Source: Euryodendron excelsum | Taxonomy: Eukaryota > Streptophyta > Magnoliopsida > Ericales > Pentaphylacaceae | DNA length: 64,000 nt | Direction: 5' to 3' | Assembly (NCBI GenBank): GCA_033060915.1 | Contig: CM065394.1 | Coordinates: forward strand, 24,673,501-24,737,500 | Part shown: in pieces, positions 37,050 to 48,180 of the stretch | How positions within the stretch are numbered: position 1 is the stretch's first letter | Layout of the letters: each line of letters starts with the position of its first letter | Program-made: the position numbers and the translations under genes | Notes under the pieces: generated by a model | The model's database searches: none | Seen by the model: the letters and a program-made list of their open reading frames with translations, nothing else | What the model was told of the DNA's origin: nothing

Positions 37050-37760
37050 AATTGATTTGATTTTTGTGGCATTGGAAATAAGATTCAAATTCCTATAAAC
37101 AGTATGTTATGAAAACATCGTGAAGAGAATGTCTTATGAGACAAAACGGAGTTGGAAGGTTAAACATTGGAGCAGAAATTCAAAATATGATAGTTGGGAG
37201 ATAGCCTTAGTAATCTGACCATATCTATTGTTCCAGATATTCAAATGTATTGATTCTTGAGGTTCTGCAAATTTAACTTCCATATCTACAACTTTTCTCT
37301 TATAGCCATTTTCAAATTCGAATGTTATAAGAGAGAAAATCGAGGTGAAAGTGAAGGAAACTCTGCCAAAATTCAAATATACCAAATGAGAGATAATTTG
37401 AGTATTTTGATCATACTTTTTTATTTGACCATTGGATCGACCTGATTCTTGAGATCCTGAAAATTTTACTTCCATGTCTACAACTTTTATGCTATTTTCA
37501 AATTCGGACGTTATAAGAGAGAAAATCGAGGTAGAAATGAAGGTAACTTTACAGAAATTTAAATATGTCAACAAGAAGACAATTTGAGTATTTTAATCGT
37601 AACTTTTGATCTGACCATTGGATTGACTTGATTCTTAAGGTTCTGAAAATGTGACTTCCATGTCTACAACATTTATCCTATAGACAGTTTCAAATTAGAA
37701 CGTTATCAAGGCGAAAATCGAAGGAAGAAATGAAGGCATCTAATCAAAAATTCAAAAACC
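37050..37760. repeat. About 190-bp tandem repeats inside I
   Basis: The phrase ttgattcttgaggttctg with a following acttccatgtctacaac recurs at about 37251, 37441 and 37628 (190 and 187 bp apart). A more worn copy lies near 37052. The 146-residue minus-strand frame across it is a shadow of the repeat. Confidence 0.7.
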
Positions 37761-37988
37761 TACCTGGTAGCAAGTAGCTCAACGAGAAGAAATCTTTAAT
37801 GCTTTCTCAAATGGCTAGAAACTCATTTAAAGCTACAAATCCACCTCTTATCTTTATTTATAAATAAAGATACACAAGAGAAGCAAAAGATACACAAAAG
37901 ATTGAGCATAGAAAGTGATATTCATCAATATCTTCAAGTTTTGAGTTTTACTTCTTCATCATTCTATTTCATCTTTGAGTTTCATTAT

Positions 37989-38591
37989 TGTGGGGAAATA
38001 ACCCCCGGCCCATCCCAATGGGTGAGGCCCAATCTGCTTGAATTAAAGTTGGGGTTGCCTGGGGCCCAAACCAGTTATGAGGAAAGGCCAGCCCAAACTG
38101 CCGACCTCCTCCCAGCGTAGCCCAGACAGCCAACGGTTTGCGCAAACCGCTGGCGGTCTTAGAGCATTAAATGCGGAGTTGACTTGCATTTAATGCACAA
38201 GCGGCCGCCCACACAAACGTCGACGTGCACGTCCGGTCAGCCGGAATCCCCCACGATGGTGCGCCAGACGCTGCAGATAGCCAGGCGGCGTCAATGATGA
38301 TGCCTAACCAGCAGACCATGAGAGCCTGCTGATAAGCCGAGACAAAAGACACTCCCTGAAGGACTCTATAAAGCCCCGAGGAATCGAGAGCCAGGTATAG
38401 AGAATGAACCCCTGACATACACAACTTCCATTCATCCTTCTCGATTAAGTTTGCTAACTTAACCTTCGGAGTGAGATCGACCCACCCAGGGTTGACCCAT
38501 TCTAACCCATTCGTCTTGCAGGAAGAAGTTTGGACTCATCCACTTTGGGCTTGAGAGCTCGGCCCAGCCTTCCCGAAAAATCCCACCTACA
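37989..38591 (+). repeat. 5' LTR of J
   Basis: The LTR is 603 bp, TGTGGGGAAATA...CCCACCTACA. TATAAAG at 38367-38373 is the likely TATA box. Upstream in U3 are three perfect dyads: CGGTTTGCGCAAACCG (38134-38149), GCATTAAATGC with its inverse GCATTTAATGC (38164-38174, 38186-38196), and GACGTGCACGTC (38222-38233). The last contains ACGT cores of the kind bound by plant bZIP factors. Confidence 0.93.
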
Positions 38592-38592
38592 A

Positions 38593-38609
38593 TTGGCGCC
38601 GTCTGTGGG
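38593..38609 (+). other. Primer binding site of J
   Basis: TTGGCGCCGTCTGTGGG lies one base after the 5' LTR. This is the form of primer site usually seen in Tat-clade elements. Which tRNA primes here was not determined. Confidence 0.7.
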
Positions 38610-38625
38610 AAGGCTTAGAAAAACC

Positions 38626-41600
38626 ATGAGTCTAAACAACCGGAGACATAGGAAAGAAAACTACGACGGGAGGGGCTTCGGAGCCTCCTCCAGTAAAAAC
38701 CAGACCAGTTCGGCACACTGCCAATCTACACCAGTAGATCGGCAAAGAAGAATACTGAGGTCAGAGATACGAACGTCCGCCGAAAGCCACCCGAAGACAC
38801 AAGAGGAAATGCGGAGGGATACGGGTTATGTCAGGGACAGAAACTTCCGCAGGAACCATCCTCGGAATCTGGCCCCGTCACCCTCCAGTGGGCGGGTCCC
38901 AAGCGAGGATACACTCCGTGCGGCAGAGAGGGAAATTCGGCGGCGCGGAGAAGAGATAGCCTACCTCACCTCACAGGTGCGGGTAATGAGGGAGGCATTC
39001 TCTACCAGGAATGGGCATAGGAGAGATGGGTCCCCAGATCGGGAGCAGGTTGTTGGCACCAGGGACGAACCAGCACCACCGGTAAGAGGGAGTTACACCC
39101 CTAGTACCGCGCGTTGCGTTAACAGGCGCACGGGTCGGCGAAGGGACAGGAGCGAAACCCCGCCAAACAGCAGCCCAGCGGTGGAAGATCGGCGGAAGGA
39201 AGACTGGGAAAAGTGGTACAATGAAAAGCAGGAGGATAGAAGGCAGCAAACTAAGGAACGCACAGCCCATGACCTGATGAGAAAGGCCCTAGACCAGATT
39301 GCATCCACGCCATTCACTGAGGAGATTGAATCCCATCCAATTCCTCAAAAATTCACCCCACCAAAGTTCACCCTCTATGACGGAAAGTCTGACCCAATTA
39401 ACCATGTTCGGCATTACAAACAGCTCATGGTAGTGTGGTGCAGCGACCAGATGCTGATGTGTCAGATCTTCCCCTCCAGCCTGGGGAGCGTGGCTTTACG
39501 GTGGTTCGACAAATTGCCACAAAAGTCCGTTTCAAGCTGGAGGCAACTGGCCGAGTTCTTTACAGCTCATTTCATTGCAAACAACTTACAGCCAAAGGAG
39601 GTTGACTTTTTGCTGACGTTGCGAAAGGAGGAAGGAGAAGGATTGCGAGCATACGCCCGACGCTACTGGGAGGCTTACAACGAAATTGATGAGTGCAGCG
39701 AGCAGTTGGCTGTAACTCAGTTCAAGATCGGCCTTCCCAGGGAGCATCGCTTGCGACAGTCCTTAATGAAGAAACCAGCCCTCACCATACAGGAACAAAT
39801 GCTGAGGATCGAGCGCTATGCGCGGCTGGACGAGGACGTACCCCAAGGGGAGACACCTAAGGTCGGCGCTGCAGCCGAAAAGACGAGCAAGAAGGATGCC
39901 AAGAAGCCCCGATCAGAGGACATCAGCCGAAGAAAAAGAGTGCCCGATGGGGTCTACACAGTCTTTAAAGACCCCATCTATAAAATATTGCCCCAGATCC
40001 GTGATAAGCCCTTCTTCAAGTGGCCACCAAAGCTAGGGGGAGACCCTGCAACTAGGGACCAGAAGAGGTTCTGTTCCTACCACCGCGAGAAGGGGCACAA
40101 GACGGAGCAATGTTGGCATCTGAAAACCCATTTGGAAGACTTAGCCAAAGCGGGCCACCTCGACCAATTCATTGATCGGGAGAGGACTAAGGTCGAAACC
40201 GAGCAGCCACGAGTGCAGGAAGCAGCCCAGAAGGAACCAGAAGTAAGGCCGGTTCGGGTAATCAACGTGCTGCACGGTTCGGCCGAATCAGGAACCATAA
40301 ACCCACATAGGTACCGAGCCGAGATGCAGAAGGCTGCGCACCTAAGGGAAGTGATGCAGATACAACCACCCAGCAAGAAAGCCAAGGTCGGCAATACCCA
40401 TGCGTCCATCCCCTTCACCGACGAGGATCTCGCTGGAGTGCAGATCCCCCACAATGATGCCTTGGTTGTTACGTTAAGAATGGCGGACTGTGACGTTAGA
40501 AGATTGCTCATTGACCAAGGGAGTTCATCTGAAGTTATGTACTACAGCTTGTTCAAACAATTGGGACTCGAGGAGTCCGACCTCCAACCATCGCTTAGTC
40601 CATTGGTCGGCTTCAGCTCAAACCCAGTCTGGCCCATGGGTAAAGTGACGATTCCTGTGACGGCTGGAGGGATCACATTACAAACAGAATTCCTGGTGGT
40701 TAACGTACCATCCCCCTACAACGCCATCATGGGACGAACCTGGTTGCACCTCATGAAGGCCGTTCCCTCCACCTATCACCAGCTGCTTCGGTTCCCGACC
40801 CCAGCGGGAGTTTGCGAGATAAGGGGAGACCAGGTGACTGCCAAACGGTGTTTTCTAACAGCATGTGCGACCAAGACAAGACCAGAGAAAGTACAAATGA
40901 TGGAGCTACATGAAGACACCCCCACCATAGATGATGTGGGACAGACGCCCGAGAATAAAGCTGTCGAGGACTTGAAGAAGATATACATAGATCGGCAAGG
41001 AGAAAAATACTTCGTCATCGGCATCTCTTTGTCCAAACAAGAGGAAAAATCCCTCATTGAGTTATTAACAGACGTCCTGGAAGTATTCGCCTGGACCCCT
41101 TATGACATGCCAGGGATCGACGCCGACGTTGCCTGTCATCGCCTTAATGTAAACCCAAACTGCCGACCTGTTATCCAAAAGGGGAGAAGGGCAGCTACCT
41201 AGCATGTGGACGCCGTCTTGGAAGAAACAGAGAAGCTTTTGGAAGCCGGAGCGATCCGGGAGATCAACTACCCAAGCTGGTTGTCAAACACCGTGGTAGT
41301 AAAAAAGAAAGACAGCAAATGGAGGGTCTGTGTAGACTTCACTGACCTCAACAGGGCGTGCCCCAAAGATCCATTCCCCCTGCCCAAAATTGACCAGCTT
41401 GTGGATGCAACCGCTGGCTTCGGAAAGATGAGTTTCCTGGATGTCTACCGTGGGTATCACCAGATCCCACTTCACCCCGACGACCAAGAGAAAACGGCCT
41501 TCATCACTCTGAGGGGCATTTACTGCTATAGAGTTATGCCCTTTGGCCAGAAGAACGCCGGAGCCACATATCAGCGACTGGTCACAAAGATGTTCAAGAC

Positions 41601-44235
41601 GCAGCTCGGCAGAACTGTCGAGGTCTACATCAATGACATGGTGGTAAAAAGCAAACTGAGCGACACCCATTTGGTGGACCTAAAAGAGGTACTCTGTATC
41701 CTGAAAGACTACAAAATGCGGCTGAACGCTTCAAAATGTGTCTTCGGGGTCGGCTCAGGCAAGTTCCTGGGGTTCCTGGTCACGCATCGGGGTATTGAGA
41801 TGGACCCCCGGTAGATTAGTGCAATTCAGAGCATTCACGCTCCAAAGAATGCCAAAGAGGTTCAAAGATTGACAGGAATGGCCGCCGCACTCAACAGATT
41901 CATTAGCCGTTCATCGGACCGGTGCCGACCTTTCTTCCAGCTCCTGAAGAAACAGGAAGGGTTCGAGTGGACCCCTGAGTGTGATTCTACCCTTGCCGAT
42001 CTAAAAAAATACCTAGCCAAACCACCACTGCTCTCCACGCCTATCCAGCACGAGGAGCTCTTCCTCTACCTTGCAGTGTCAGACCATGCAGTCAGCGCGG
42101 TCCTACTCAGGCAAGAAAATGGGCAACAATTCCCAGTCTATTACGTCAGCAAAACCCTTCTTGGAGCCGAGAGCAGGTATCTACCCCTGGAGAAGCTGAC
42201 ACTCGCACTGGTAGTCGCATCCCGAAAGTTGGTGCATTACTTCAGATCTCACACCATTAACGTCCTCACCAACCACCAGCTCAAACCCCTCCTAAGGAAA
42301 GCCGACTTCTCAGGAAGAATTGCACAATGGGCCGTAGAGTTAAGGGAGTTTGACATCAAGTTCCAGCCTAGATCGGCAGTGAAGGGGCAGGTTCTCGCAG
42401 ATTTTATTGCCGAGTTCTCTGTCGAAATTACACCAGAAGTAGAAGAAACCCCGGCCACTGGCCAACCGCAACACGAAATCCCCCTGGATCTTTGGGAACA
42501 ATCTGATCATTGGAAACTCTACGTGGACGGAGCTTCCAATGACCGGGGGGCAGGATCGGGCATCGTACTCGTTACACCAGATGGTCTAACCATCGAGTAA
42601 GCCATCAAGCTGGAATTCACTGCCTCCAACAATGAGTCAGAATACGAGGCCCTGCTCGCCGGAATACGTCGAGCCATTGAACTTCGAATTCCCGAAATCG
42701 TCATCTACTCGGACTCCTTACTTGTCGTACATCAAATCACAGGGGAATACGTTGCAAAGAACGACAGAATGATGTTGTACGTAGCAAAGGCCAAGGAACT
42801 TCTCGGCCAATTTAAAAACTACAAGCTTCGACAGATTAGCCAAGATAACAACTCACATGCGGATGCCTTGGCAACCCTGGCCACGGCTCTGAAATCAGGT
42901 TCGAGAAGGATGATCAACGTGGAAACTCTTGTCAATCCCAGCATTTTCCGCGAGGAGGAGGAAGCCTTAACAGCGAAGAAGCTGGGACCATCATGGATGG
43001 ACCCAATCATTTCTTACCTTGACACAGACAAGCTACCAGACGATAAGGCTGAAGCTCGGTGAATCAAGCATGCATCTCTCAGGTATTGGCTGTCGCCAGG
43101 TAAGGAACTTTACAGACGTTCTTTTACAGGTCCTTATTTACACTGTGTTCATTCGGACCAAGTACAGAGCGTCTTGTTCGAAATCCATGAAGGGATATGT
43201 GGAAGTCATGTCGGCAGTAGATCGGTCGCACACCGAGCCATCTCACAGGGATACTGGTGGCCTTACATGCAGAAGGATGCAGCCCAGTACGTCCTGAAGT
43301 GCGACAAATGTCAGAGGTTTTCCCCCATTATCCACCAGCCAGCCGAAGATCTTGCTTCCATCACTAGTCTGTGGCCTTTCGCTCAGTGGGGACTGGACAT
43401 TATCGGACCTTTGCCTCGGGCTCCGGGCAACAAAAGGTTTCTCATCATGGCCACCAATTACTTTACCAAATAGGTAGAAGCCGAACCTTTATCAAACATC
43501 AGGGAAACTGACGCCAAAAGGTTCGTATAGAAAAGCATTGTCACCAGATTCGGGTTGCCCCGTGCCATCGTATCAGATAATGGCACCCAGTTCGATGGTA
43601 ATATCTTTAGATCATTTTACGAAGGATTGGGGATCAGAAACTATTACTCAACACCAGCCTACCCCCAATGCAACGGATAAGCCGAAATTTCAAATAAAAC
43701 CATGCTGAACGGAGTCAAGAAACGTCTTGAAAAAGCCAAAGGGAAGTGGACGGAAGAGCTACCCAATGTCTTGTGGTCCTACCGAACAACCCCAAGGAGG
43801 TCCATAGGAGAAACACCGTTCTCTTTGGCATACGGGGTGGAGGCAGTCATCCCCCTGGAGATCGGTCTGCCAACTATCAGGTCGGCAGCTTTCGACACCG
43901 GTGTCAATGACCAAATGGTTGCGAGAGATCTGGATCTTGTCGAAGAAAGAAGGGAAACCGCTTTGATCAAGCTCACAGAGTATCAGCGACAGCTTAAACG
44001 CTCTTACAACAAGCGGGTCCGCCCAAGAAACTTTGCTTCAGGAGATCTGGTTTTACGAAAAGTATTGGGGGCAACCAAGAAGGCGGCAGATGGGAAGCTC
44101 GGCCCCAATTGGGAAGGCCCCTACAGGGTCACATCCCAGGTCGGCATCGGCGCGTACAAACTTGAGACCATTGAAGAAGGGCGACCGTTGCCACGACCTT
44201 GGAATGCGACCAACTTGAGGAAGTTCTACCAGTAA
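38626..44235 (+). pseudogene. J gag-pol polyprotein with seven premature stops
   Basis: One frame of 1870 codons runs from ATG 38626 (MSLNNRRHRK) to TAA 44235, without frameshift. Order by residue: gag capsid domain (about 225-400, PF03732-like), zinc knuckle variant CSYHREKGHKTEQC (about 483), aspartic protease with IDQGSSSEV (about 628), RT (about 860-1060), RNase H (about 1080-1270), archaeal-type RNase H (YVDGASNDRGAGSG, about 1296-1420), integrase with its HHCC zinc region (CDKCQRF) and core (WGLDIIGPL, SDNGTQFD), and a C-terminal GPYRV module ending LRKFYQ. In-frame stops fall at 41200, 41812, 42598, 43060, 43471, 43528 and 43678. The RT metal-binding motif reads YIND (41626-41637), with Asn for the first Asp. 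It cannot make active enzyme on its own. Confidence 0.93.
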
Positions 44236-44978
44236 TATGAAACCCCAAACACTGTAACAGTCCCCGAAATGTACAAAGCTCAGTTGAAGAATCAATGAAA
44301 ATGAAGATTGTTCAAACGACCCTACTCGGACCATTCTGACCAAAACAAAAACTAAGTGTAAAAACTTGGTCCTGTCCAAGTTGGGCAGGTCGGCCAAAGA
44401 AGGCCAAAACAAAAACCAAGTGTAAAAACTTGGTCCTGTCCAAGTTGGGTAGGTCGGCCAAAGAAGGCCAAAGCAAAAACCAAGTGAAAAAACTTGGTCA
44501 TGTCCAAGTTGGGCAGGTCGGCCAAAGAAGGCCAAAGCAAAAACCAAGTGTAAAAACTTGGTCCTGTCCAAGTTGGGCAGGTCGGCCAAAGAAGGTCAAA
44601 ACAAAAACCAAGTGTAAAAACTTGGTCCTGTCCAAGTTGGGCAGGTCGGCCAAAGAAGGCCAAAGCAAAAACCAAGTGTAAAAACTTGGTCCTGTCCAAG
44701 TTGGGCAGGTCGGCCAAAGAAGGCCAAAGCAAAAACCAAGTGTAAAAACTTGGTCCTGTCCAAGTTGGGCAGGTCGGCCAAAGAAGGCCAAAGCAAAAAC
44801 CAAGTGTAAAAACTTGGTCCTGTCCAAGTTGGGCAGGTCGGCCAAAGAAGGCCAAAGAAAGAAAAATTAAGTCTAAACAACAAAATCAAATAAAGGAGAT
44901 CCAGTAATAAACAAACAGACGAGTTTTTCTCATTAAAAAGTACTGACGGTTACAAAAATGGAGAAAGAGAAAGAAAAG
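44236..44978. repeat. 64-bp tandem array in J 3' region
   Basis: Eight copies of a 64-bp unit start at 44356, 44420, 44484, 44548, 44612, 44676, 44740 and 44804, ending near 44867. The core words are aaaacttggtcctgtccaag and ttgggcaggtcggccaaaga. Copies differ by only a few bases. Because 64 leaves remainder one on division by three, all minus-strand frames stay open and cycle through the same 64-residue pattern, giving several overlapping ORFs of up to 178 residues that are not genes. Such arrays between pol and the LTR are known in Tat elements as seeds of satellite DNA. Confidence 0.93.
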
Positions 44979-47203
44979 CTATGTCGACTTCTCCCCCGGC
45001 TCGGCAGACACCCCCGGCGAGACTTCTACCACATCCTCCGGGGGCACAGCTGCGGTCTTCAAGCCTTCAAGTCTCTCCTTCTCAGCAGCAGCAGCTTCGG
45101 CCGCGTCTTTTAACTTAAGCTCCCGTGCATATTGGGCATTGGCCAGGACTTTCTTCGGACAGACGACGCCGTCCTCGGTAGTATCGAAGTAGTCCGGGCA
45201 AAGACCCCACACGTCGGAGGCCTTATCCAACTCTGCCACGATAAGGGCACCATTCCAACCCTGTCGGAAAATGGTGCGACTGAGGTCTATCATCTCTTGA
45301 GCCAAATTCTTGGCTCCCCTCTCTTCACCCCGCTTCAATATGGCCTCTTCCTCCACCTTCAGCTTGGCCACTTCTGTCTTAAGGGTCTCCACCTCCTTGT
45401 TGGCCTTGTGCAGATCCACGGACTGCACGTCAAACTTTTTCTCGAGGTCGGCGAGATCCTTATCCCTCTTCTCGAAGTCGGCCTTCGTCAGCAAAAGCTC
45501 GGCGGAAGCCTGCTCGGCTTGTTTCCTGAAGGTAATCCGCTCCTTATTTGCTTCAATCCATTCAAGCTTCAGACGGCTGTGCTCTTCAATGAGTTGCTGG
45601 TGAACCTCGGCAAGCTTTTGGAAGCGTGTCATCGCCTCCAAGGAATTTAGGCAGCCCTACACAAATTGAAGAAGGTCGTTGTTAGGTCAAGTGCCTAAGA
45701 GGACTGTAGTCACCGAAAAGTCATAGCTGTCTTACCAGTATGGAATCATGGAAAGCGCCCATGAAGACGGCCAAGTCGCTTGCTTCGCCCAGCTTCGCCA
45801 CGTCCTTTTTCTGAAGGACGCTTTTCAAAACACCAAAAGCGACCTCGGGCTGATCGATCATGGAATCCGCTGTCGTCATTGGATGGCCCAAAATGTCCGG
45901 AGTGATGGTCACTGTCTCGCCGACCTCGTCCACCGTGGCTTTGCCTTTCTGCTTCTTGGGCGCATGAGTTGGAGTGACATCGGGCCTTCTCTTTCTTTGT
46001 TGCCGTGTCTCTGGCCTTTGTTGCACGGTTGTGGCCTCCTCCACGGGTGCTGCCACCGGCTCGGCTGTTGGAGTTTCGGCAGGAGTGGGAGTGGCCGACC
46101 TCAGCGGCTGTCCCGCCAGAGCAAACATTCTTTCCTTCAGACTCATGCCGTCCATCTCGTTAGGTGATGGGCTGGAATCACTCGTTCGGGTGGGAACCTC
46201 AACTCGGCGGTCGGGTACGGTGTATGGAGACAAAGTGGACGCCGAACTGTGCAATTCGGTTCGCTCTTCGTGCCGTTCTTCACCACGCGATGTAGATGGT
46301 GGAGCAACCGCAACTGTCACGCCTGTAGGGATGCGCGCCCTTTCGATCGCTATGCCAGTAGGGATTTCCTCAAAGTCCCCTTCGGCACCTTCGTCCGCCA
46401 ATCTTGCTAGAACACTCGGGGGCACACCAGTCTCGACAGTAAAAGTCGAGTATCGCAGCGGATAGGAGAGCAAGATATGTGCTGCCCGAGCTATGTATTG
46501 TAGCCGACCTTCACCAACGTATTTCAAGACCTTGTTGAGGTCGTCAGAGTTAACCAACCAATCACGAGCTTTCGACCGCTTCCTTGTGTCTGCAAAAAGT
46601 TCAAGAGTTAGTATAGATGCGGACCGAAACTTAAAATGATACACAGTCTGAGAAGATCGGCATCAAACCTAGTTGAACGGGCTTTTTAGGGCACCGAATC
46701 GCCGGTCTATCTTTCTCGGGAACATTGCCGAACTCCCACGGACCAGTTACCCAAACCCTTACATCATCAACGCCCTTCCCTGAAGAAGGCGGACACTTCA
46801 CTAACTCTAAGGACTTCTTTACTACCCGGAGGTAAACCTTGTAACTACCTCCGACTTTGCAAAGGGTGTAACAGTAGTCCAATTCGGCAAGGCCCAGTTT
46901 CACCCCCAGTCGCCGATTTATTTCAAGCATACCAAAGAAGATCCTATATACATTTGACGCTAACTGGGAAGGTGACACATTATTTTTTACTATGAACTTT
47001 TGAAGAAGAGGGTAGAGGGGAAACCTGAGCCCCCCTTCGACGATGGCAATGACCGGGAATGGTACTCCCTTTTCGGTCTCGCCCATACGGAAGTCATCAG
47101 GGTCGACCGGCTCTAAGCCGATCTCGTCTGGGATTTCGAACCTGGCCCTGAACGAAGCAAGGGCCGACGGACCATCTAACATTTTACGAAGACGAGATGC
47201 CAT
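44979..47203 (-). CDS. Antisense Transposase_28-like ORF of J, three exons, intact
   Basis: On the minus strand, exon 1 is 47203-46669, exon 2 46589-45736 and exon 3 45656-44979, making 688 residues. Both introns are 79 bp with sound sites: GTTTG...TTTTTGCAG (46590-46668, with ctaac upstream as possible branch site) and GTAAGA...TTGTGTAG (45657-45735). Frames join exactly (exon 1 ends one base into a codon that exon 2 completes as Asp). Residues 1-180 hold the 'putative gypsy type transposon' domain PF04195 (ETEKGVPFPVIAIVEGG; PLLQKFIVKNNVSPSQL; YCYTLCKVGG; KGVDDVRVW). The middle is Pro/Thr-rich with a basic patch (RQQRKRRPD, PKKQKGK), possibly a nuclear signal. Exon 3 opens with a long coiled coil (FQKLAEVHQQL to VEEEAILKRG). 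No stop interrupts it, unlike gag-pol on the other strand. Function is unknown. The splicing model is inference from sites and frame. Confidence 0.82.
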
Positions 47204-47577
47204 CGGGGGGCAATCGTCAACACACAGAAAGTACAGTGAAGAGCGAAAGAGTTGCGGGCTCGAAGGACACTTACAGTGTTGGGTGCCGAAACAGCCGACG
47301 CACTCGTGATTCAAGAGGCAGGGAAGTTAAAAAAAGAGAGAGCAAGTGTTTCCCAAAACCAATCAGGGCGTCGTTCTTTTATACACGCCAGAGCCGTCGG
47401 TTCATACGCGGGAAAACGGCGTTAATCATGACGCCCTGCCGAAGCGTCACGTCGGCCGTCGATTCGATAACGCCTCATCAATAGATTTTTTAAATCCCCG
47501 CCGTTTGTGCGGTCGGGTGACCGTTACAACCCTTGGCCGTTTCAAAAGCTGAATCGACGCAAGGGCTGGGGGGCAAT
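47204..47577 (+). other. J antisense-ORF leader and polypurine tract
   Basis: Between the antisense ORF start and the 3' LTR lie 374 bp without an ORF of note. They should hold the promoter of the antisense ORF, read to the left. A purine-rich run, AAGGGCTGGGGGGCAAT (47561-47577), directly abuts the LTR and is the plus-strand primer (polypurine tract). Confidence 0.75.
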
Positions 47578-48180
47578 TGTGGGGAAATAACCCCCGGCCC
47601 ATCCCAATGGGTGAGGCCCAATCTGCTTGAATTAAAGTTGTGGCTGCCTGGGGCCCAAACCAGTTATGAGGAAAGGCCAGCCCAAACTGCCGACCTCCTC
47701 CCAGCGTGGCCCAGACAGCCAACGGTTTGCGCAAACCGCTGGCGGTGTTAGAGCATTAAATGCGGAGTTGACTTGCATTTAATGCACGAGCGGCCGCCCA
47801 CACAAACGTCGACGTGCACGTCCGGTCAGCCGGAATCCCCCACGACGGTGCGCCAGATGCTGCAGGTAGCCAGGCGGCGTCAATGATGATGCCTAACCAG
47901 CAGACCATGAGAGCCTGCTGATAGGCCGAGACAAAAGACACTCCCTGAAGGACTCTATAAAGCCCCGAGGAATCGAGAGCCAGGTATGGAGAATGAACCC
48001 CTGACATACACAACTTTCATTCATCCTTCTCGATTAAGTTTGCTAACTTAACCTTCGGAGTGAGATCGACCCACCCAGGGTCAACCCATTCTAACCCATT
48101 CGTCTTGTAGGAAGAAGTTTGGACTCATCCACTTTGGGCTTGAGAGCTCGGCCCAGCCTTCCCGAAAAATCCCACCTACA
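47578..48180 (+). repeat. 3' LTR of J
   Basis: This 603-bp LTR is alignable base by base to the 5' LTR with 14 substitutions and no gap; 12 of the 14 are transitions. The three dyads of U3 are all kept (47723-47738, 47753-47763 with 47775-47785, 47811-47822). So is the TATA box (47956-47962). Confidence 0.93.

Larger units (their letters stand above)
37989..48180 (+). mobile_element. Complete Tat-clade (Retand-like) retrotransposon J
   Basis: This 10192-bp element is flanked by a perfect ATTAT duplication (37984-37988, 48181-48185). Its order is: 5' LTR, primer site, gag-protease-RT-RNase H-archaeal-type RNase H-integrase, a 64-bp array, an antisense ORF, a polypurine tract and the 3' LTR. 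The second, archaeal-type RNase H marks the Tat clade of Ty3/gypsy. The antisense ORF downstream of pol is also known from Tat elements. The two LTRs are equally long (603 bp) and differ at 14 positions by my alignment (about 2.3%), so insertion is recent compared with its neighbours. Confidence 0.93.

Noticed and set aside
38530..38625. Upstream start for the J gag frame at 38530
   Set aside because: It lies inside the 5' LTR and crosses the primer site; the ATG at 38626 after the primer site is the natural start.
44053..44889. Overlapping minus-strand frames of 97-178 codons rich in FFGRPAQLGQDQVF
   Set aside because: They are frames of the 64-bp tandem array in three phases, not genes.
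45132..47552. Plus-strand frames of 68-172 codons
   Set aside because: They lie opposite the three exons of the antisense ORF and show no domain features.
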